DNA of 64,000 nt from Polaribacter marinaquae (GTDB lineage Bacteria; Bacteroidota; Bacteroidia; Flavobacteriales; Flavobacteriaceae), in contig NZ_CP150496.1 of NCBI RefSeq assembly GCF_038019025.1, positions 895,501 through 959,500 on the forward strand, in the 5' to 3' direction. The notes under the pieces were generated by a model. That model did not search any database, was not told where the DNA came from, and was given only the letters and a program-made list of their open reading frames with translations. Position 1 is the first letter of the stretch; each line of letters starts with the position of its first letter. The translations under genes were made by a program, and so were the position numbers. Positions 8,959-18,569 of the stretch are shown in pieces.

Positions 8959-11586
8959 ATGAAAAAACCACATCTAATTTTATTTTTTATATTAAACTTT
9001 TCTCTTGCTATATCCTCACAAATAGTAATAAAAGGTAAAATTTTAGATGAAAATAATAAACCATTAACTGGCGCAAATATTTTAGCTTTCCCCACCAATA
9101 ATGGTAAATTAGCCCATAACGTTAGTGATAATTTAGGCAATTATACTTTATCGCTTACAAAGAACACAACTTATAATACCTCTATAAGTTTTATGGGCTT
9201 TATAACTAGAAAAGAAATTTTAAACAATACTAAAAAAGATAGTATTATTAATTTTATTTTAAAGGAAGACCCCAATAAATTAGAAGAAATTGTAATTAAA
9301 TATAAAATTCCGGTAAGAATTAGAAAAGACACTACCACATATAATACAGATGCTTTTACAAATGGTAAAGAACGTAAACTAAAACAAGTTTTAAAAAAAT
9401 TACCTGGCGTAGAAGTAGATAGAAAAGGGAATGTTACTGTAAAAGGTAAAAAAGTAACGACACTTTTAGTAGATAATAAAAAGTTTTTTACGGGAGACAC
9501 AAAATTGGCAGTAAACAACATACCTGCAGATGTAATTGACAAAATAGATGTTATAGAAGATTATCATGAAAATGCTTTTATGAAAGGTTTAGAAAAATCT
9601 GATGAAATTGCGATGAACATTAGCTTAAAAGAAGACAAAAAAAAGTTTGTGTTTGGAGATATAGAGGCAGGTTTAGGTATTAAAAACAGATATGTTTTAC
9701 ATCCTGCAATTTTTAAATACAGCCCAAAAACTAATTATAGTTTTATTGGAGATTTTAACAATACAAACAGAAAATCTTTTACTTTAAGAGATTATATAAA
9801 TTTTGATGGTGGTTTAGACATGAATAACTTAAAAGAAGTTATTCAATCTCCGGTTGTAAAATTATTAAGAAATCAAAATTTTACAGCTAGTAAACACAAA
9901 TTTGGTGGTTACAACATGCAACATGCTAAAAATGAAAAACTGAGTATTAGTTCTTTTTTAATTGCACTATCAGATAAAACAAATAGTCGTGTAGAAAACT
10001 TTAGAAATTATTTAATAGATAATATTACTGAAAGATTGCGCGAAGATGAAAGAAATAATCAGAATTTGTTCTTAGGAAAAATACAATTCTTATATAAACC
10101 AGAAGAAAATACAAGAATTAAATATTATACTAAATTTGAAAAGACTTCGATAAACCAAACCATCGAAAACAATAGAGATTTAGCTAATTCAATAATAAAC
10201 TTTAATGAAAATAATTTAATTAATTCTGATAAAATAAATTCTTATTTAAAAGCAGAAAAAAAGTTTTCTACTTACCATACATCACAAGCAATTGTAAATT
10301 TTAATTTTAATAAAATTGATGATTCCACAAATTGGTTAACAAACACTAATATTTTCCCAAATAATATTCCCATCAATGAGAAAGAAAGTATAAATGTTCT
10401 AAAAAAATCTTCAACTGAAAAGTTTGAATATAATGTGGCTTTAAAGCACTTTTGGATATTAGATAATGTGAATCATCTTTATTTTAATGTTGGTAATAAT
10501 TTCGAACAAAATAAATTTAAGAGTAATTTACAACAAGATAATACAACTATTAGTAATTTTTCTAATAATCTATATCACAACCAATTTACAATTTTTACAA
10601 GTATTTTATATAAAAAATTAATTGGTGATGCTATTTTTACGGCAGAATTAAAATATCAAAATTACTACAGAACAAGTTTAGACCTTAATAACAACAGCTC
10701 TTATCAATCTAATTTACTACTACCTAAAATTGAAATGGATTGGGATATTACTAATAGAAAGAAGCTTATCTTTAAATACAACCTTACAAATACATTTCCA
10801 AGCACAAGACAATTAATTTCTAATAATATTTTAAATAATTACAATAATATCTATACTGGTAACACGGATTTAAAAGAAACTTTTTATCACTTTGTTAGTT
10901 TAAGTTATAGAAATTACAAAACCTATGGTTGGAGTTTTTACCCAAGTATTTATTATAAGATAAGAAATAATCAAGTCCAGAATATTTTTAACACTTCAAC
11001 TATTTTTAATATTATTAATCCTATTAACATTGATACTCCCAACAAATCTTTAACTACAAATTTTAGAGTTGTTTACAATTATAAATACTGGAAAGCTACT
11101 GTATTAACAGAATATACAAATTCCAATTACGCAACATTTATAAACAATAATAAAATTAAGTCTAATAATAATTCATTTTTAACCCGAGCCAGTTTTAGAA
11201 CTGTATATGATAATAAACCAAATATAGATTTTTCATATTCTCAAACACATAAAGACAACACAAACTCTTTATTTAGTGCAATTTCTAATTTATCTAATTT
11301 AGATGTTGCTGTAGATTATGAGTACAAAAATTGGAAATTTAAAACTGAATATTTGTATAATTTTTATAAAAATAACGCTACTAAAAACACCAATTCGTTT
11401 AACGAATTAAATGCTTCCATTTTTTATCAAAAAGAAAATAGTCCTTGGGGCTTTGAACTATTAGGCACAAATATTGGTAACAATATTTCTAAATTAAATT
11501 CTACTTTGTCTTCAAATTTATTTTCTGAAAGAAGAACTCTTGTTTTCCCTAGAACATTTGTCGTAAAAGCAATCTACAAATTATAA
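8959..11586 (+). CDS. Outer-membrane beta-barrel protein with carboxypeptidase-regulatory-like domain (TonB-receptor-like)
   Basis: The 875-residue protein has a signal peptide (cleavage near Ser20/Gln21) and then a CarboxypepD_reg-like beta-sandwich at about 22-108 (VIKGKILDENNKPLTGANI...). The linker LEEIVIKYK leads into a plug-like domain at about 120-215 (LKKLPGVEVDRKGNVTVKGKKVTTLLVD, with the LPGVEVD signature of this family). The remainder is an Asn- and Tyr-rich beta-barrel. This is the architecture of the outer-membrane barrel proteins that accompany GLPGLI genes. The plug matches TonB-dependent receptors, but no SusD-like partner is present, so glycan uptake is not suggested. The reading frame is intact although both upstream GLPGLI genes are broken. 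It converges on acs. Ligand unknown. Confidence 0.85.
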   Translation: MKKPHLILFFILNFSLAISSQIVIKGKILDENNKPLTGANILAFPTNNGKLAHNVSDNLGNYTLSLTKNTTYNTSISFMGFITRKEILNNTKKDSIINFILKEDPNKLEEIVIKYKIPVRIRKDTTTYNTDAFTNGKERKLKQVLKKLPGVEVDRKGNVTVKGKKVTTLLVDNKKFFTGDTKLAVNNIPADVIDKIDVIEDYHENAFMKGLEKSDEIAMNISLKEDKKKFVFGDIEAGLGIKNRYVLHPAIFKYSPKTNYSFIGDFNNTNRKSFTLRDYINFDGGLDMNNLKEVIQSPVVKLLRNQNFTASKHKFGGYNMQHAKNEKLSISSFLIALSDKTNSRVENFRNYLIDNITERLREDERNNQNLFLGKIQFLYKPEENTRIKYYTKFEKTSINQTIENNRDLANSIINFNENNLINSDKINSYLKAEKKFSTYHTSQAIVNFNFNKIDDSTNWLTNTNIFPNNIPINEKESINVLKKSSTEKFEYNVALKHFWILDNVNHLYFNVGNNFEQNKFKSNLQQDNTTISNFSNNLYHNQFTIFTSILYKKLIGDAIFTAELKYQNYYRTSLDLNNNSSYQSNLLLPKIEMDWDITNRKKLIFKYNLTNTFPSTRQLISNNILNNYNNIYTGNTDLKETFYHFVSLSYRNYKTYGWSFYPSIYYKIRNNQVQNIFNTSTIFNIINPINIDTPNKSLTTNFRVVYNYKYWKATVLTEYTNSNYATFINNNKIKSNNNSFLTRASFRTVYDNKPNIDFSYSQTHKDNTNSLFSAISNLSNLDVAVDYEYKNWKFKTEYLYNFYKNNATKNTNSFNELNASIFYQKENSPWGFELLGTNIGNNISKLNSTLSSNLFSERRTLVFPRTFVVKAIYKL

Positions 11587-11641
11587 TTTTGTCAATCTGT
11601 AACTCAAAATCTTATTTCTATTAAAAGTTCTAAAATCTGTT

Positions 11642-13549
11642 TTACAATCGATTATCAATAATACTTTGCACAACTTCCGGGTTTAACAATGTACTTGTAT
11701 CGCCTAAATTATCCATTTCATTAGCAGCAATTTTTCTTAAAATACGACGCATAATTTTTCCTGAACGTGTTTTTGGCAATCCTTCAGAAAATTGAATTTT
11801 ATCTAATTTTGCAATTGGTCCAATTCTGTCTGCAATTAATTGATTGATTTCTTTTTTAAGATTATCATGATTTCTATATTCTCCTGCATCCTTTAATGTA
11901 ATATAACCGTATAAAGCACTTCCTTTAATTTCGTGCGGAAAACCAACAATAGCAGATTCGGCAATTGCCGGATGCTCGTTTATAGCATCTTCTATTGGTG
12001 CAGTTCCTAAATTATGTCCAGAAACAATAATAACATCATCTACTCTACCAGTTATTCGATAATAACCAACTTCGTCTCTTAAGGCGCCATCGCCTGTAAA
12101 ATAGTTATTTTCGAAAGCAGAAAAATAGGTTTCTTTATATCGTTGATGATTTCCCCAAATAGTTCTCGCAATACTTGGCCAAGGAAATTTTATACACAAC
12201 CTTCCTTCTACTTGATTTCCTTTTAATTCTTGTCCGTTTTCATCCATCAAAGCTGGTTGAATACCTATAAAGGGTAATGTTGCATAGGTTGGTTTTGTAG
12301 GTGTAACATACGGAATTGGAGTAATCATGATTCCGCCAGTTTCTGTTTGCCACCAAGAATCTATAATCGGACTTTTCTTTTTACCAACATTATCATTATA
12401 CCAATGCCATGCTTCTTCATTTATGGGTTCACCAACAGAACCCAAAACTTTTAACGAAGACAAATCATATTTATCCACCAATTCTGTACCTTGTTTTGCC
12501 AATGCTCTAATTGCTGTTGGCGCTGTATAAAACTGATTTACTTTGTGCTTTTCTACAATTTGCCAAAAACGACCAAAATCTGGATAACTTGGTACACCTT
12601 CAAACATAACAGTTGTTGCACCGTTTGCTAACGGACCATAAACAATATAAGAATGTCCGGTAATCCAACCAATATCTGCGGTACACCAATACACATCATT
12701 TTCTCTATATTGAAATGCATTTTTAAAAGTATAAGCAGCATAAACCATATATCCTGCAGTAGTATGCACCATTCCTTTTGGCGTTCCTGTAGAACCAGAA
12801 GTGTATAAAATAAATAACGGATCTTCGGCATTCATTATCTCTGCCTCACAAACATCAGAAGCGTTATCTAACAAAGGTTGTAACCATTTATCTCTATCAG
12901 ATTTCATCGATATATTAGATTGAATTCTTTTTGCAACTAAAACAGTTTCTACACAACCACAATTTTCTAAAGCTTCATCTACAATTCCTTTTAAGTCTAT
13001 GGTTTTTGAGCCTCTATAAGATCCATCAGCAGTAATTACCATTTTACAATCAGAATCATTTATTCTTGTTGCCAATGCTGTTGCAGAGAAGCCTGCAAAA
13101 ACTACAGAATGTATTGCGCCAATTCTGGCACATGCTAAAGTTGCAATTGCCAACTCTGGTATCATCGGCACATAAATACAAACTCGATCTCCTTTTTGTA
13201 TACCTTGCTCTTTTAACACATTTGCAAACTGATTTACTCTTTTGTACAATTGGTTATAAGTTATATGTTCTGCAGCCTCATCTGGATTATTTGGCTCAAA
13301 TAAAATAGCAGTTTTATCTCCTCGAGTTGCCAAATGTCTATCAATACAATTTTCTGTAATATTTAATTTAGCACCTTGAAACCATTTTATTTCTGGTTTC
13401 GAGAAATCCCACTCTAGAACTTTATCCCATTTTTTTCGCCAAATAAAATGCTCTTCGGCTATTTCTTCCCAAAAACTTTCTGGCTCTCTAATAGACTTTC
13501 TGTATACTTGATAGTATTCTTCTAAATGTTTTATGTGGTAATTACTCAT
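11642..13549 (-). CDS. acs: Acetyl-CoA synthetase (acetate-CoA ligase)
   Basis: Acs activates acetate with ATP and CoA through an acetyl-adenylate. The protein has 635 residues, close to the usual 640-650. It shows the AMP-binding P-loop YTSGSTGTPKG at 249-259, the core SWWQTETGG, YFTGDGALRDEVGYYRITGRVDDV and the C-terminal catalytic and acetylation site RSGK with Lys598. The N-terminal ACAS_N region (YHIKHLEEYYQVYRKSI...FWEEIAEEHF) is present. It is monocistronic and divergent from the TSUP permease with only 54 bp between starts, so the two may share control of two-carbon or anion metabolism. That link is an inference. Confidence 0.96.
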   Translation of the reverse strand: MSNYHIKHLEEYYQVYRKSIREPESFWEEIAEEHFIWRKKWDKVLEWDFSKPEIKWFQGAKLNITENCIDRHLATRGDKTAILFEPNNPDEAAEHITYNQLYKRVNQFANVLKEQGIQKGDRVCIYVPMIPELAIATLACARIGAIHSVVFAGFSATALATRINDSDCKMVITADGSYRGSKTIDLKGIVDEALENCGCVETVLVAKRIQSNISMKSDRDKWLQPLLDNASDVCEAEIMNAEDPLFILYTSGSTGTPKGMVHTTAGYMVYAAYTFKNAFQYRENDVYWCTADIGWITGHSYIVYGPLANGATTVMFEGVPSYPDFGRFWQIVEKHKVNQFYTAPTAIRALAKQGTELVDKYDLSSLKVLGSVGEPINEEAWHWYNDNVGKKKSPIIDSWWQTETGGIMITPIPYVTPTKPTYATLPFIGIQPALMDENGQELKGNQVEGRLCIKFPWPSIARTIWGNHQRYKETYFSAFENNYFTGDGALRDEVGYYRITGRVDDVIIVSGHNLGTAPIEDAINEHPAIAESAIVGFPHEIKGSALYGYITLKDAGEYRNHDNLKKEINQLIADRIGPIAKLDKIQFSEGLPKTRSGKIMRRILRKIAANEMDNLGDTSTLLNPEVVQSIIDNRL

Positions 13550-13591
13550 AATAAGTTTTGCTAAGTATAATTCTTTCTAAAAATAGAAAAT

Positions 13592-13599
13592 TATATTTG
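13592..13599 (+). promoter_or_regulatory. TAnnTTTG -7 box directly before TSUP start
   Basis: TATATTTG ends 4 bp before the ATG at 13604. Transcription in Bacteroidota normally starts about 5-8 nt after this box, so the message would begin at or next to the start codon with little or no leader. No TTG at the ideal distance is obvious upstream. Confidence 0.4.
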
Positions 13600-13603
13600 C
13601 TTT

Positions 13604-14374
13604 ATGGAATTTGATTTAATTTTAACAAACTTACCTGTAATAATTCTGTTTTTTTCAGTAGCAATATTATATGCAGCTGTTGGTTTTGGTGGCGGTTCTA
13701 GTTATTTAGCAATTTTAGCATTAACAAGCATTGCATTTACACAAATTAGAGCAACTGCTTTACTTTGCAACATTGTTGTTGTTACCAGTAATGTTTTATT
13801 ATTTCATCAGCAGAACCAAATAGAATGGAAAAAAATAGTGCCTTTAATTCTCTTAAGTATTCCGTTTGCATTTCTCGGTGGAAAACTAAAAATAAGTCAG
13901 AATTTCTTTTTTATTCTTTTGGGTTTTACACTTCTTTTTGCAGCAATAACTATGTGGATTTCAAAAAAAATAATTTCTTCTGATGCTAAATTTAAAGAGT
14001 CTAATTTTCTAAAAAATGCAGGCTTTGGTGGTTTTATCGGTTTTATTTCTGGAATGGTTGGTATTGGCGGAGGCATTTTCTTAGCGCCACTTTTACATCT
14101 TACAAATTGGAATACGCCTAAAAAAATTGCTGCTACAGCTAGTGTATTTATTTTAGTAAACTCTATTGCTGGTTTAATTGGGCAATATTCTAATCCAGAT
14201 TTTAATATCGATTGGCAATTAACTTCTATTTTATTAATTACGGTTTTTATTGGCGGACAAATAGGAAGCAGATTAAGCGCAACAATTCTTAAACCTATGC
14301 AACTTAAAAAGGCAACTGCTATTTTAATTGCTTTTGTAAGTATTAGAATTCTAGTTAAACATTTATTTACCTAA
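13604..14374 (+). CDS. TSUP family permease (TauE/SafE-type)
   Basis: The 256-residue integral membrane protein has about eight hydrophobic segments arranged as two homologous halves. Each half carries the glycine motif of the family: GVGFGGGSSYL at about 26-35 and SGMVGIGGGIFLAPLL at about 149-164. TSUP proteins export or import small anions such as sulfite, sulfoacetate or thiosulfate, and some flavobacterial members have no known substrate. No sulfur gene is nearby, so the substrate is open. It is divergent from acs and is followed after 93 bp, on the same strand, by a TerC protein with its own promoter. Confidence 0.9.
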   Translation: MEFDLILTNLPVIILFFSVAILYAAVGFGGGSSYLAILALTSIAFTQIRATALLCNIVVVTSNVLLFHQQNQIEWKKIVPLILLSIPFAFLGGKLKISQNFFFILLGFTLLFAAITMWISKKIISSDAKFKESNFLKNAGFGGFIGFISGMVGIGGGIFLAPLLHLTNWNTPKKIAATASVFILVNSIAGLIGQYSNPDFNIDWQLTSILLITVFIGGQIGSRLSATILKPMQLKKATAILIAFVSIRILVKHLFT

Positions 14375-14406
14375 AACTATAATGTTAAAAGTAAATCGAA
14401 TATTAA

Positions 14407-14437
14407 TTGTGTATTTTCTACAATCCAAATATATTTG
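14407..14437 (+). promoter_or_regulatory. Bacteroidota-type promoter of the TerC gene
   Basis: TTG at 14407-14409 is followed by a 20-bp spacer and TATATTTG at 14430-14437. This matches the -33 TTG / -7 TAnnTTTG pattern of the main sigma factor in this phylum. The predicted start point is near 14443, giving a leader of about 25 nt before the ATG at 14468. Confidence 0.65.
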
Positions 14438-14467
14438 AACTTCATACTTATTAAACAATAAAAAACT

Positions 14468-15268
14468 ATGTTAGAAGTAATTTTTACATTAATTATGCTT
14501 GTACTTTTACAAGCAGTTCTTGGTTTCGATAACCTACTTTATATTTCTTTAGAGTCTAAAAAAGCGCCGGTAGCAGATCAAAAAAAAGTTAGAAAAACAG
14601 GAATCTTAATAGCAATTGTTTTAAGAATTGTATTGCTTTTTGTTTTAGTGTCTATTATTGATTTTTTTCAAGAACCTTTTTCTTTTTTAACTGGTGAAAT
14701 AAAAGATATTGTTCATTTTGAATTTAATGGTCACAGCATCATTGTTTTATTAGGTGGTGGTTTTATTATCTATACAGCTATTAAAGAAATTTGGCACATG
14801 ATTGGTACTAACAATTTAGATGACGATATTGAAGGTGATTCTAAAAGAGCTAAATCTGCTAATGCAGTTATAACAAGTATTGTAATTATGAATCTTGTTT
14901 TTTCTTTCGATTCTATTTTAGCTGCAATTGGTTTAACTAGTGAAATCGAAAATTCTACAACCGCTTTTATTGTAATGGCTATTGCTATTGTAATTAGTGG
15001 TTTGCTAATGTTATTTTTAGCTGATAGAATTTCTAGCTTTTTAGCAAAAAACAGAATGTACGAAGTATTGGGTTTATTTATTCTTTTTATTGTAGGAATA
15101 ATGTTAGTTACAGAAGGCGGACATTTAGCACATATTAAACTTTTTGGTAACGAAATTGTACCAATGAGTAAAACTACTTTTTACTTTGTATTAGCGGTAT
15201 TGGTTATTGTTGATGTAGTGCAAGGAAAATATCAGAAAAAATTATTAGCAGCTCAAAAGAAGCAATAA
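14468..15268 (+). CDS. TerC family integral membrane protein
   Basis: The 266-residue protein has seven or so membrane segments and the acidic intramembrane signatures of the TerC/Alx family: LGFDNLLYISLES at about 18-30 and LVFSFDSILAAIGL in the second half, each with an Asp predicted inside a helix. Family members have been linked to tellurium resistance and, for Alx and relatives, to manganese efflux during alkaline or secretion stress. Which applies here is not visible. The loop at about 115-135 (DDDIEGDSKRAK) is hydrophilic. The gene has its own promoter and a strong terminator, so it is a single-gene unit. Confidence 0.9.
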   Translation: MLEVIFTLIMLVLLQAVLGFDNLLYISLESKKAPVADQKKVRKTGILIAIVLRIVLLFVLVSIIDFFQEPFSFLTGEIKDIVHFEFNGHSIIVLLGGGFIIYTAIKEIWHMIGTNNLDDDIEGDSKRAKSANAVITSIVIMNLVFSFDSILAAIGLTSEIENSTTAFIVMAIAIVISGLLMLFLADRISSFLAKNRMYEVLGLFILFIVGIMLVTEGGHLAHIKLFGNEIVPMSKTTFYFVLAVLVIVDVVQGKYQKKLLAAQKKQ

Positions 15269-15285
15269 TTTTAAATTTATATTTT

Positions 15286-15321
15286 AAAAAAGGTGTTTGT
15301 AAAATTACAAACACCTTTTTT
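15286..15321. terminator. Bidirectional intrinsic terminator
   Basis: An 11-bp perfect stem (GGTGTTTGTAA pairing with TTACAAACACC) with a 2-base minimum loop is flanked by an A run on the left and a T run on the right. It serves the TerC gene on the plus strand and the convergent unknown gene on the minus strand. Confidence 0.88.
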
Positions 15322-15322
15322 T

Positions 15323-15688
15323 TTAGATTTCATCTAAGCTATCTTGAATTCTTTGTGCAATTATCTGTAAAATTCTTCTATTTAATTCTGATGAATTTCC
15401 ATCGTAAAACGCATATTCTTCGATCGAAAAATCTCCAATAATTAAACCTAGATTTAGGTTTTTAAAATTGATATCTTTTGTAAAAATAGCTTTTACTCTA
15501 CTTCTTTTCTTTTGGGCTGTTAAAACAGAAAAATCAATTTTTCTTTTCTTTAAATAACTCTTAAAAAACACAATTAACAAATTGTGTTGCATTTTTATAA
15601 TAGGTCGTAAAGTTTTATTTTGAAAAACTTCTGCTTCAGACATATTATCTGTTATTAAATTTTCTAATACAGGTCTTGTTCTACTCAT
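15323..15688 (-). CDS. Conserved-looking small protein, function unknown
   Basis: The 121-residue protein has no signal peptide or membrane segment. It opens MSRTRPVLENLITDNMSEAE and is basic in the middle (KSYLKKRKIDFSVLTAQKKRSRVKA). It overlaps the 3' end of the upstream gene 15681-16163 by 8 bp, so the two are translationally coupled and probably form one unit. The C-terminal half has alternating hydrophobic residues typical of a small alpha/beta fold. I do not recognise a family. The coding potential is supported by the overlap and by the terminator immediately after its stop. Confidence 0.65.
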   Translation of the reverse strand: MSRTRPVLENLITDNMSEAEVFQNKTLRPIIKMQHNLLIVFFKSYLKKRKIDFSVLTAQKKRSRVKAIFTKDINFKNLNLGLIIGDFSIEEYAFYDGNSSELNRRILQIIAQRIQDSLDEI

Positions 15689-16163
15689 TTTCTAATAATT
15701 CATTTAATTCTAATTGAAAATCGTATTGTAAATCTTCGTGTAGTTTTTCTAAAGCTTTTTTTATCATTCTTACCTGTGTATCAAAAACACTTTGTAAACG
15801 CGTACTTCTTTTTATAGAGGGTTTAAAAGCTTTTAATTTTTTACAAAAATACAGTAACAACTCTACTTCTGTTTCTTTTTTCTTTGAATAACGAATGTGC
15901 TTTTTGATTGACGTTAATATTTTTCGAACACTTTTTCTAATGTAAAAAAAACTCTTCGTATTGATTTCGCTAAACTGTAAATCTACTTCTTCTTTTATCG
16001 TTGCTATAAAAGATTCTTCATCATGAGATTCGAATAATAAATAGGTAAGTAATTCTTTGTTTTCTTTTTTAAATCGAGCCAAATGCAGGCATAAATCTTT
16101 TAAATCTGAGGCAGATTTATGCGACAATTCATCTTTAAGTTGCTTAATAGTAACTGCTTTCAT
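15681..16163 (-). CDS. Small helical protein, function unknown
   Basis: The 160-residue protein is almost wholly predicted helix, rich in Lys, Glu and Leu (IKQLKDELSHKSASDLKDLCLHLARFKKENKELL, VELLLYFCKKLKAFKPSIKRS). It has no signal peptide or membrane segment and is likely cytosolic. The N-terminal part SASDLKDLCLHLARFKKENKELLTYLLF reads like a helical protein-protein interaction module. It is the first gene of a two-gene unit with 15323-15688. I cannot name a family or a role. The absence of competing long frames on the other strand supports it as a real gene. Confidence 0.65.
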   Translation of the reverse strand: MKAVTIKQLKDELSHKSASDLKDLCLHLARFKKENKELLTYLLFESHDEESFIATIKEEVDLQFSEINTKSFFYIRKSVRKILTSIKKHIRYSKKKETEVELLLYFCKKLKAFKPSIKRSTRLQSVFDTQVRMIKKALEKLHEDLQYDFQLELNELLENE

Positions 16164-16193
16164 AAGTTTTAAAAAATTTAACTACAAGATAAA

Positions 16194-16233
16194 AAAATAA
16201 TACCTCACAAAATTAAATTGCAAGGTATTATTT
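16194..16233 (-). terminator. Terminator of fabV
   Basis: Arms AATAATACCT (16196-16205) and AGGTATTATT (16223-16232) form a 10-bp stem. Read on the minus strand, the stem is followed by a run of seven T complementary to 16191-16197. It lies between fabV and the small two-gene unit, so those genes are separate transcripts. Confidence 0.8.
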
Positions 16234-16267
16234 GTAAAATTTAACCAATAAAATTGGTAATTATTAT

Positions 16268-17455
16268 TTATTTAATACTTGGTATTTGTACCATTTCATT
16301 TACATCTGCGTCGTAATCTACTCCGTCTACTTTAAATCCGAATAAATTAAAAAACTCATCGCTGTAACCTTTTAAATCTCCAATTTCAGCTAAATTTTCT
16401 GATGTAGCATCTTTCCAAAGTTCTGCGATTGCAGCTTGTACTTCTTCTTTCATTTCTAAATCATCAATTCTAATTCTTCCTTTTTCATCCAAGTCTAAAT
16501 CACCACCAAATAAACGTTCGCTATACAAACGCTGAATTTGTTCGATACAACCTTCGTGAGTTCCGTTTTCTTTCATTATTTTAAATAACAAAGAAATATA
16601 CAAAGGTATTACAGGTATTGCAGAACTTGCTTGTGTAACCAATGCTTTGTTTACAGAAACATAAGCATTACCGTTAATTGCTTTTAAATCTTCTGCAATT
16701 GTAAAAGCTGTTGCTTCTAAATGATCTTTAGCAGCACCAATTGTTCCGTTTCTATATACTGGTTTTGTTACTTCTGGCCCAATGTAAGAATATGCAACTG
16801 TTGTAGCACCTTCTGCCAATAAATTTTCTTTACTTAAAGCATCCATCCACATTTTCCAATCTTCACCTCCCATTACGGTTACAGTATTTTCTACATCTTC
16901 ACCTTCTGCCGGATTTATAGAAATTTCTGATACTTTACCTGTATGAAAATCTACAGTTTTGTTTGTAAAAACTTCTCCGATTGGTTTTAATACTGATTTA
17001 AATCTTTTACCAGTATTTGGGTGTTTTCTAACTGGTGATGCTAAACTGTAAATTACTAAATCTACTTGCCCTAAATCTTCTTTAATTAGATTTACAACTT
17101 CCTCTTTTATTTCGTTAGAAAATGCATCGCCATTAATACTTTTTGCATATAAACCTGCTTGGTGTGCATGTTTTTCAAATGCTGCTGTGTTGTAATATCC
17201 TGGTGAACCTGGTCTACCTTCTGTAGCTGGTTTATCAAAGAAAACGCCAATTGTTGCTGCATCAGAACCAAATGCACTGGTTATTCTAGATGCCAAACCA
17301 AAACCTGTAGAGGCACCAATTACCAATACTTTTTTTGCTCCGTCTATTTTTCCTTTAGACTTTATATATTCTATTTGATTGATTACGTTTTGCTCACAAC
17401 CTGTTGGGTGAGATGTTAAACATATAAATCCTCTTGTTCTTGGTTCTATAATCAT
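16268..17455 (-). CDS. fabV: Trans-2-enoyl-[ACP/CoA] reductase FabV
   Basis: FabV reduces trans-2-enoyl thioesters with NADH in the last step of the fatty-acid elongation cycle. The 395-residue length is normal. The NADH-binding motif GASTGFGLASR lies at 47-57, the extended catalytic Tyr-X8-Lys pair is Tyr234 and Lys243 (KPVYRNGTIGAAK), and the N-terminal MIIEPRTRGFICLTSHPTGCE is diagnostic of the family. FabV enzymes are generally less sensitive to triclosan than FabI. It stands alone with its own terminator on one side and the purC terminator just upstream. Confidence 0.96.
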   Translation of the reverse strand: MIIEPRTRGFICLTSHPTGCEQNVINQIEYIKSKGKIDGAKKVLVIGASTGFGLASRITSAFGSDAATIGVFFDKPATEGRPGSPGYYNTAAFEKHAHQAGLYAKSINGDAFSNEIKEEVVNLIKEDLGQVDLVIYSLASPVRKHPNTGKRFKSVLKPIGEVFTNKTVDFHTGKVSEISINPAEGEDVENTVTVMGGEDWKMWMDALSKENLLAEGATTVAYSYIGPEVTKPVYRNGTIGAAKDHLEATAFTIAEDLKAINGNAYVSVNKALVTQASSAIPVIPLYISLLFKIMKENGTHEGCIEQIQRLYSERLFGGDLDLDEKGRIRIDDLEMKEEVQAAIAELWKDATSENLAEIGDLKGYSDEFFNLFGFKVDGVDYDADVNEMVQIPSIK

Positions 17456-17494
17456 TTGTTGTTTGTTTGTTCTCTATGTAAAGTTAACTAAAAG

Positions 17495-17537
17495 AAATCA
17501 CTCGAATTGACATAATTTCTGCCTAAACAAGTGATTT
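17495..17537 (-). terminator. Terminator of the phoH-membrane protein-purC unit
   Basis: AAATCACT (17495-17502) pairs with AGTGATTT (17530-17537) around a 27-base loop. Read on the minus strand the stem leads into TTTCTTTTAG. It lies downstream of purC and just before fabV. Confidence 0.6.
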
Positions 17538-17572
17538 TGTTTGCTTTTACATCTAACTTAATTTGAGATGAT

Positions 17573-18523
17573 TTATTTTGAAGCTAAAAACTTCAACACA
17601 TTATTTTCTATTCTATTTAGAACATTATCTGTAGTAGCTTTTGTAAAAGCTTCTCCGGTAATTTGTTCATATAATTCTATATATCTATTAGAAATTTCGA
17701 TGATTTTTTCATCATTCATTTCTGGTATTGCTTGTCCTTCTTTACCTTGAAAACCATTTTCTATTAACCATTGTCTTACAAATTCTTTAGACAATTGTTT
17801 TTGTGGTTCGTTATTATCTTGTCTTTCTTGGTATCCATCAGCATAAAAATAACGAGAAGAGTCTGGTGTATGAATTTCATCAATTAAAACAATTTTACCA
17901 TCTTTCGTTTTACCAAATTCATATTTAGTATCTACTAAAATTAAGCCTCTTTTTGCCGCAATTTCAGTTCCTCTTTTAAATAAAGCTCTTGTGTAATTTT
18001 CTAAGACGATGTAATCTTCTTCAGAAACAATTCCTTTCGCTAAAATATCTTCTCTAGAAATATCTTCGTCATGCTCGCCATTATCTGCCTTTGTAGAAGG
18101 TGTAATTAAAGGTTCTGGAAATTTATCGTTTTCCTTTAAACCTTCTGGCATATTTACACCACAAAGCATTCTTTTACCTAATTTATATTCTCTTGCTGCG
18201 TGCCCAGAAACATAACCTCTTATAACCATTTCTACCTTAAAAGGATCACATAAATGACCAACGGCTACATTTTCATCTGGATTGGCAAATAACCAATTCG
18301 GAACAATATCTGCGGTATCATTCATCATTTTGGTCGCAATTTGATTTAAAATCTGACCTTTAAACGGAATTTGTCTTGGTAAAATAACATCAAATGCAGA
18401 TAATCTATCTGTGGCTATCATTACCAAAAGTTCATTATCTATATTATAAACTTCTCTTACTTTTCCTTTGTAAACAGATTTCTGATTCGGAAACTGAAAA
18501 TTAGTTTCGTTAATTGTATTCAT
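17573..18523 (-). CDS. purC: SAICAR synthetase (phosphoribosylaminoimidazole-succinocarboxamide synthase)
   Basis: PurC joins aspartate to CAIR with ATP in purine synthesis. The 316-residue protein is the longer form of the family (the common bacterial form is about 240). It shows the N-terminal [15 protein letters not shown]-binding strand, [12 protein letters not shown], the conserved [12 protein letters not shown] and the C-terminal [13 protein letters not shown] metal/substrate motif. It is the last gene of a minus-strand unit after phoH and a membrane protein, with a 46-bp gap. The genes are not functionally related in an obvious way. Confidence 0.96.
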   Translation of the reverse strand: MNTINETNFQFPNQKSVYKGKVREVYNIDNELLVMIATDRLSAFDVILPRQIPFKGQILNQIATKMMNDTADIVPNWLFANPDENVAVGHLCDPFKVEMVIRGYVSGHAAREYKLGKRMLCGVNMPEGLKENDKFPEPLITPSTKADNGEHDEDISREDILAKGIVSEEDYIVLENYTRALFKRGTEIAAKRGLILVDTKYEFGKTKDGKIVLIDEIHTPDSSRYFYADGYQERQDNNEPQKQLSKEFVRQWLIENGFQGKEGQAIPEMNDEKIIEISNRYIELYEQITGEAFTKATTDNVLNRIENNVLKFLASK

Positions 18524-18569
18524 TTTAGTTGTTGTGTTGTTAAGTGTGCAAAAATAGTAATTTAAAAAG

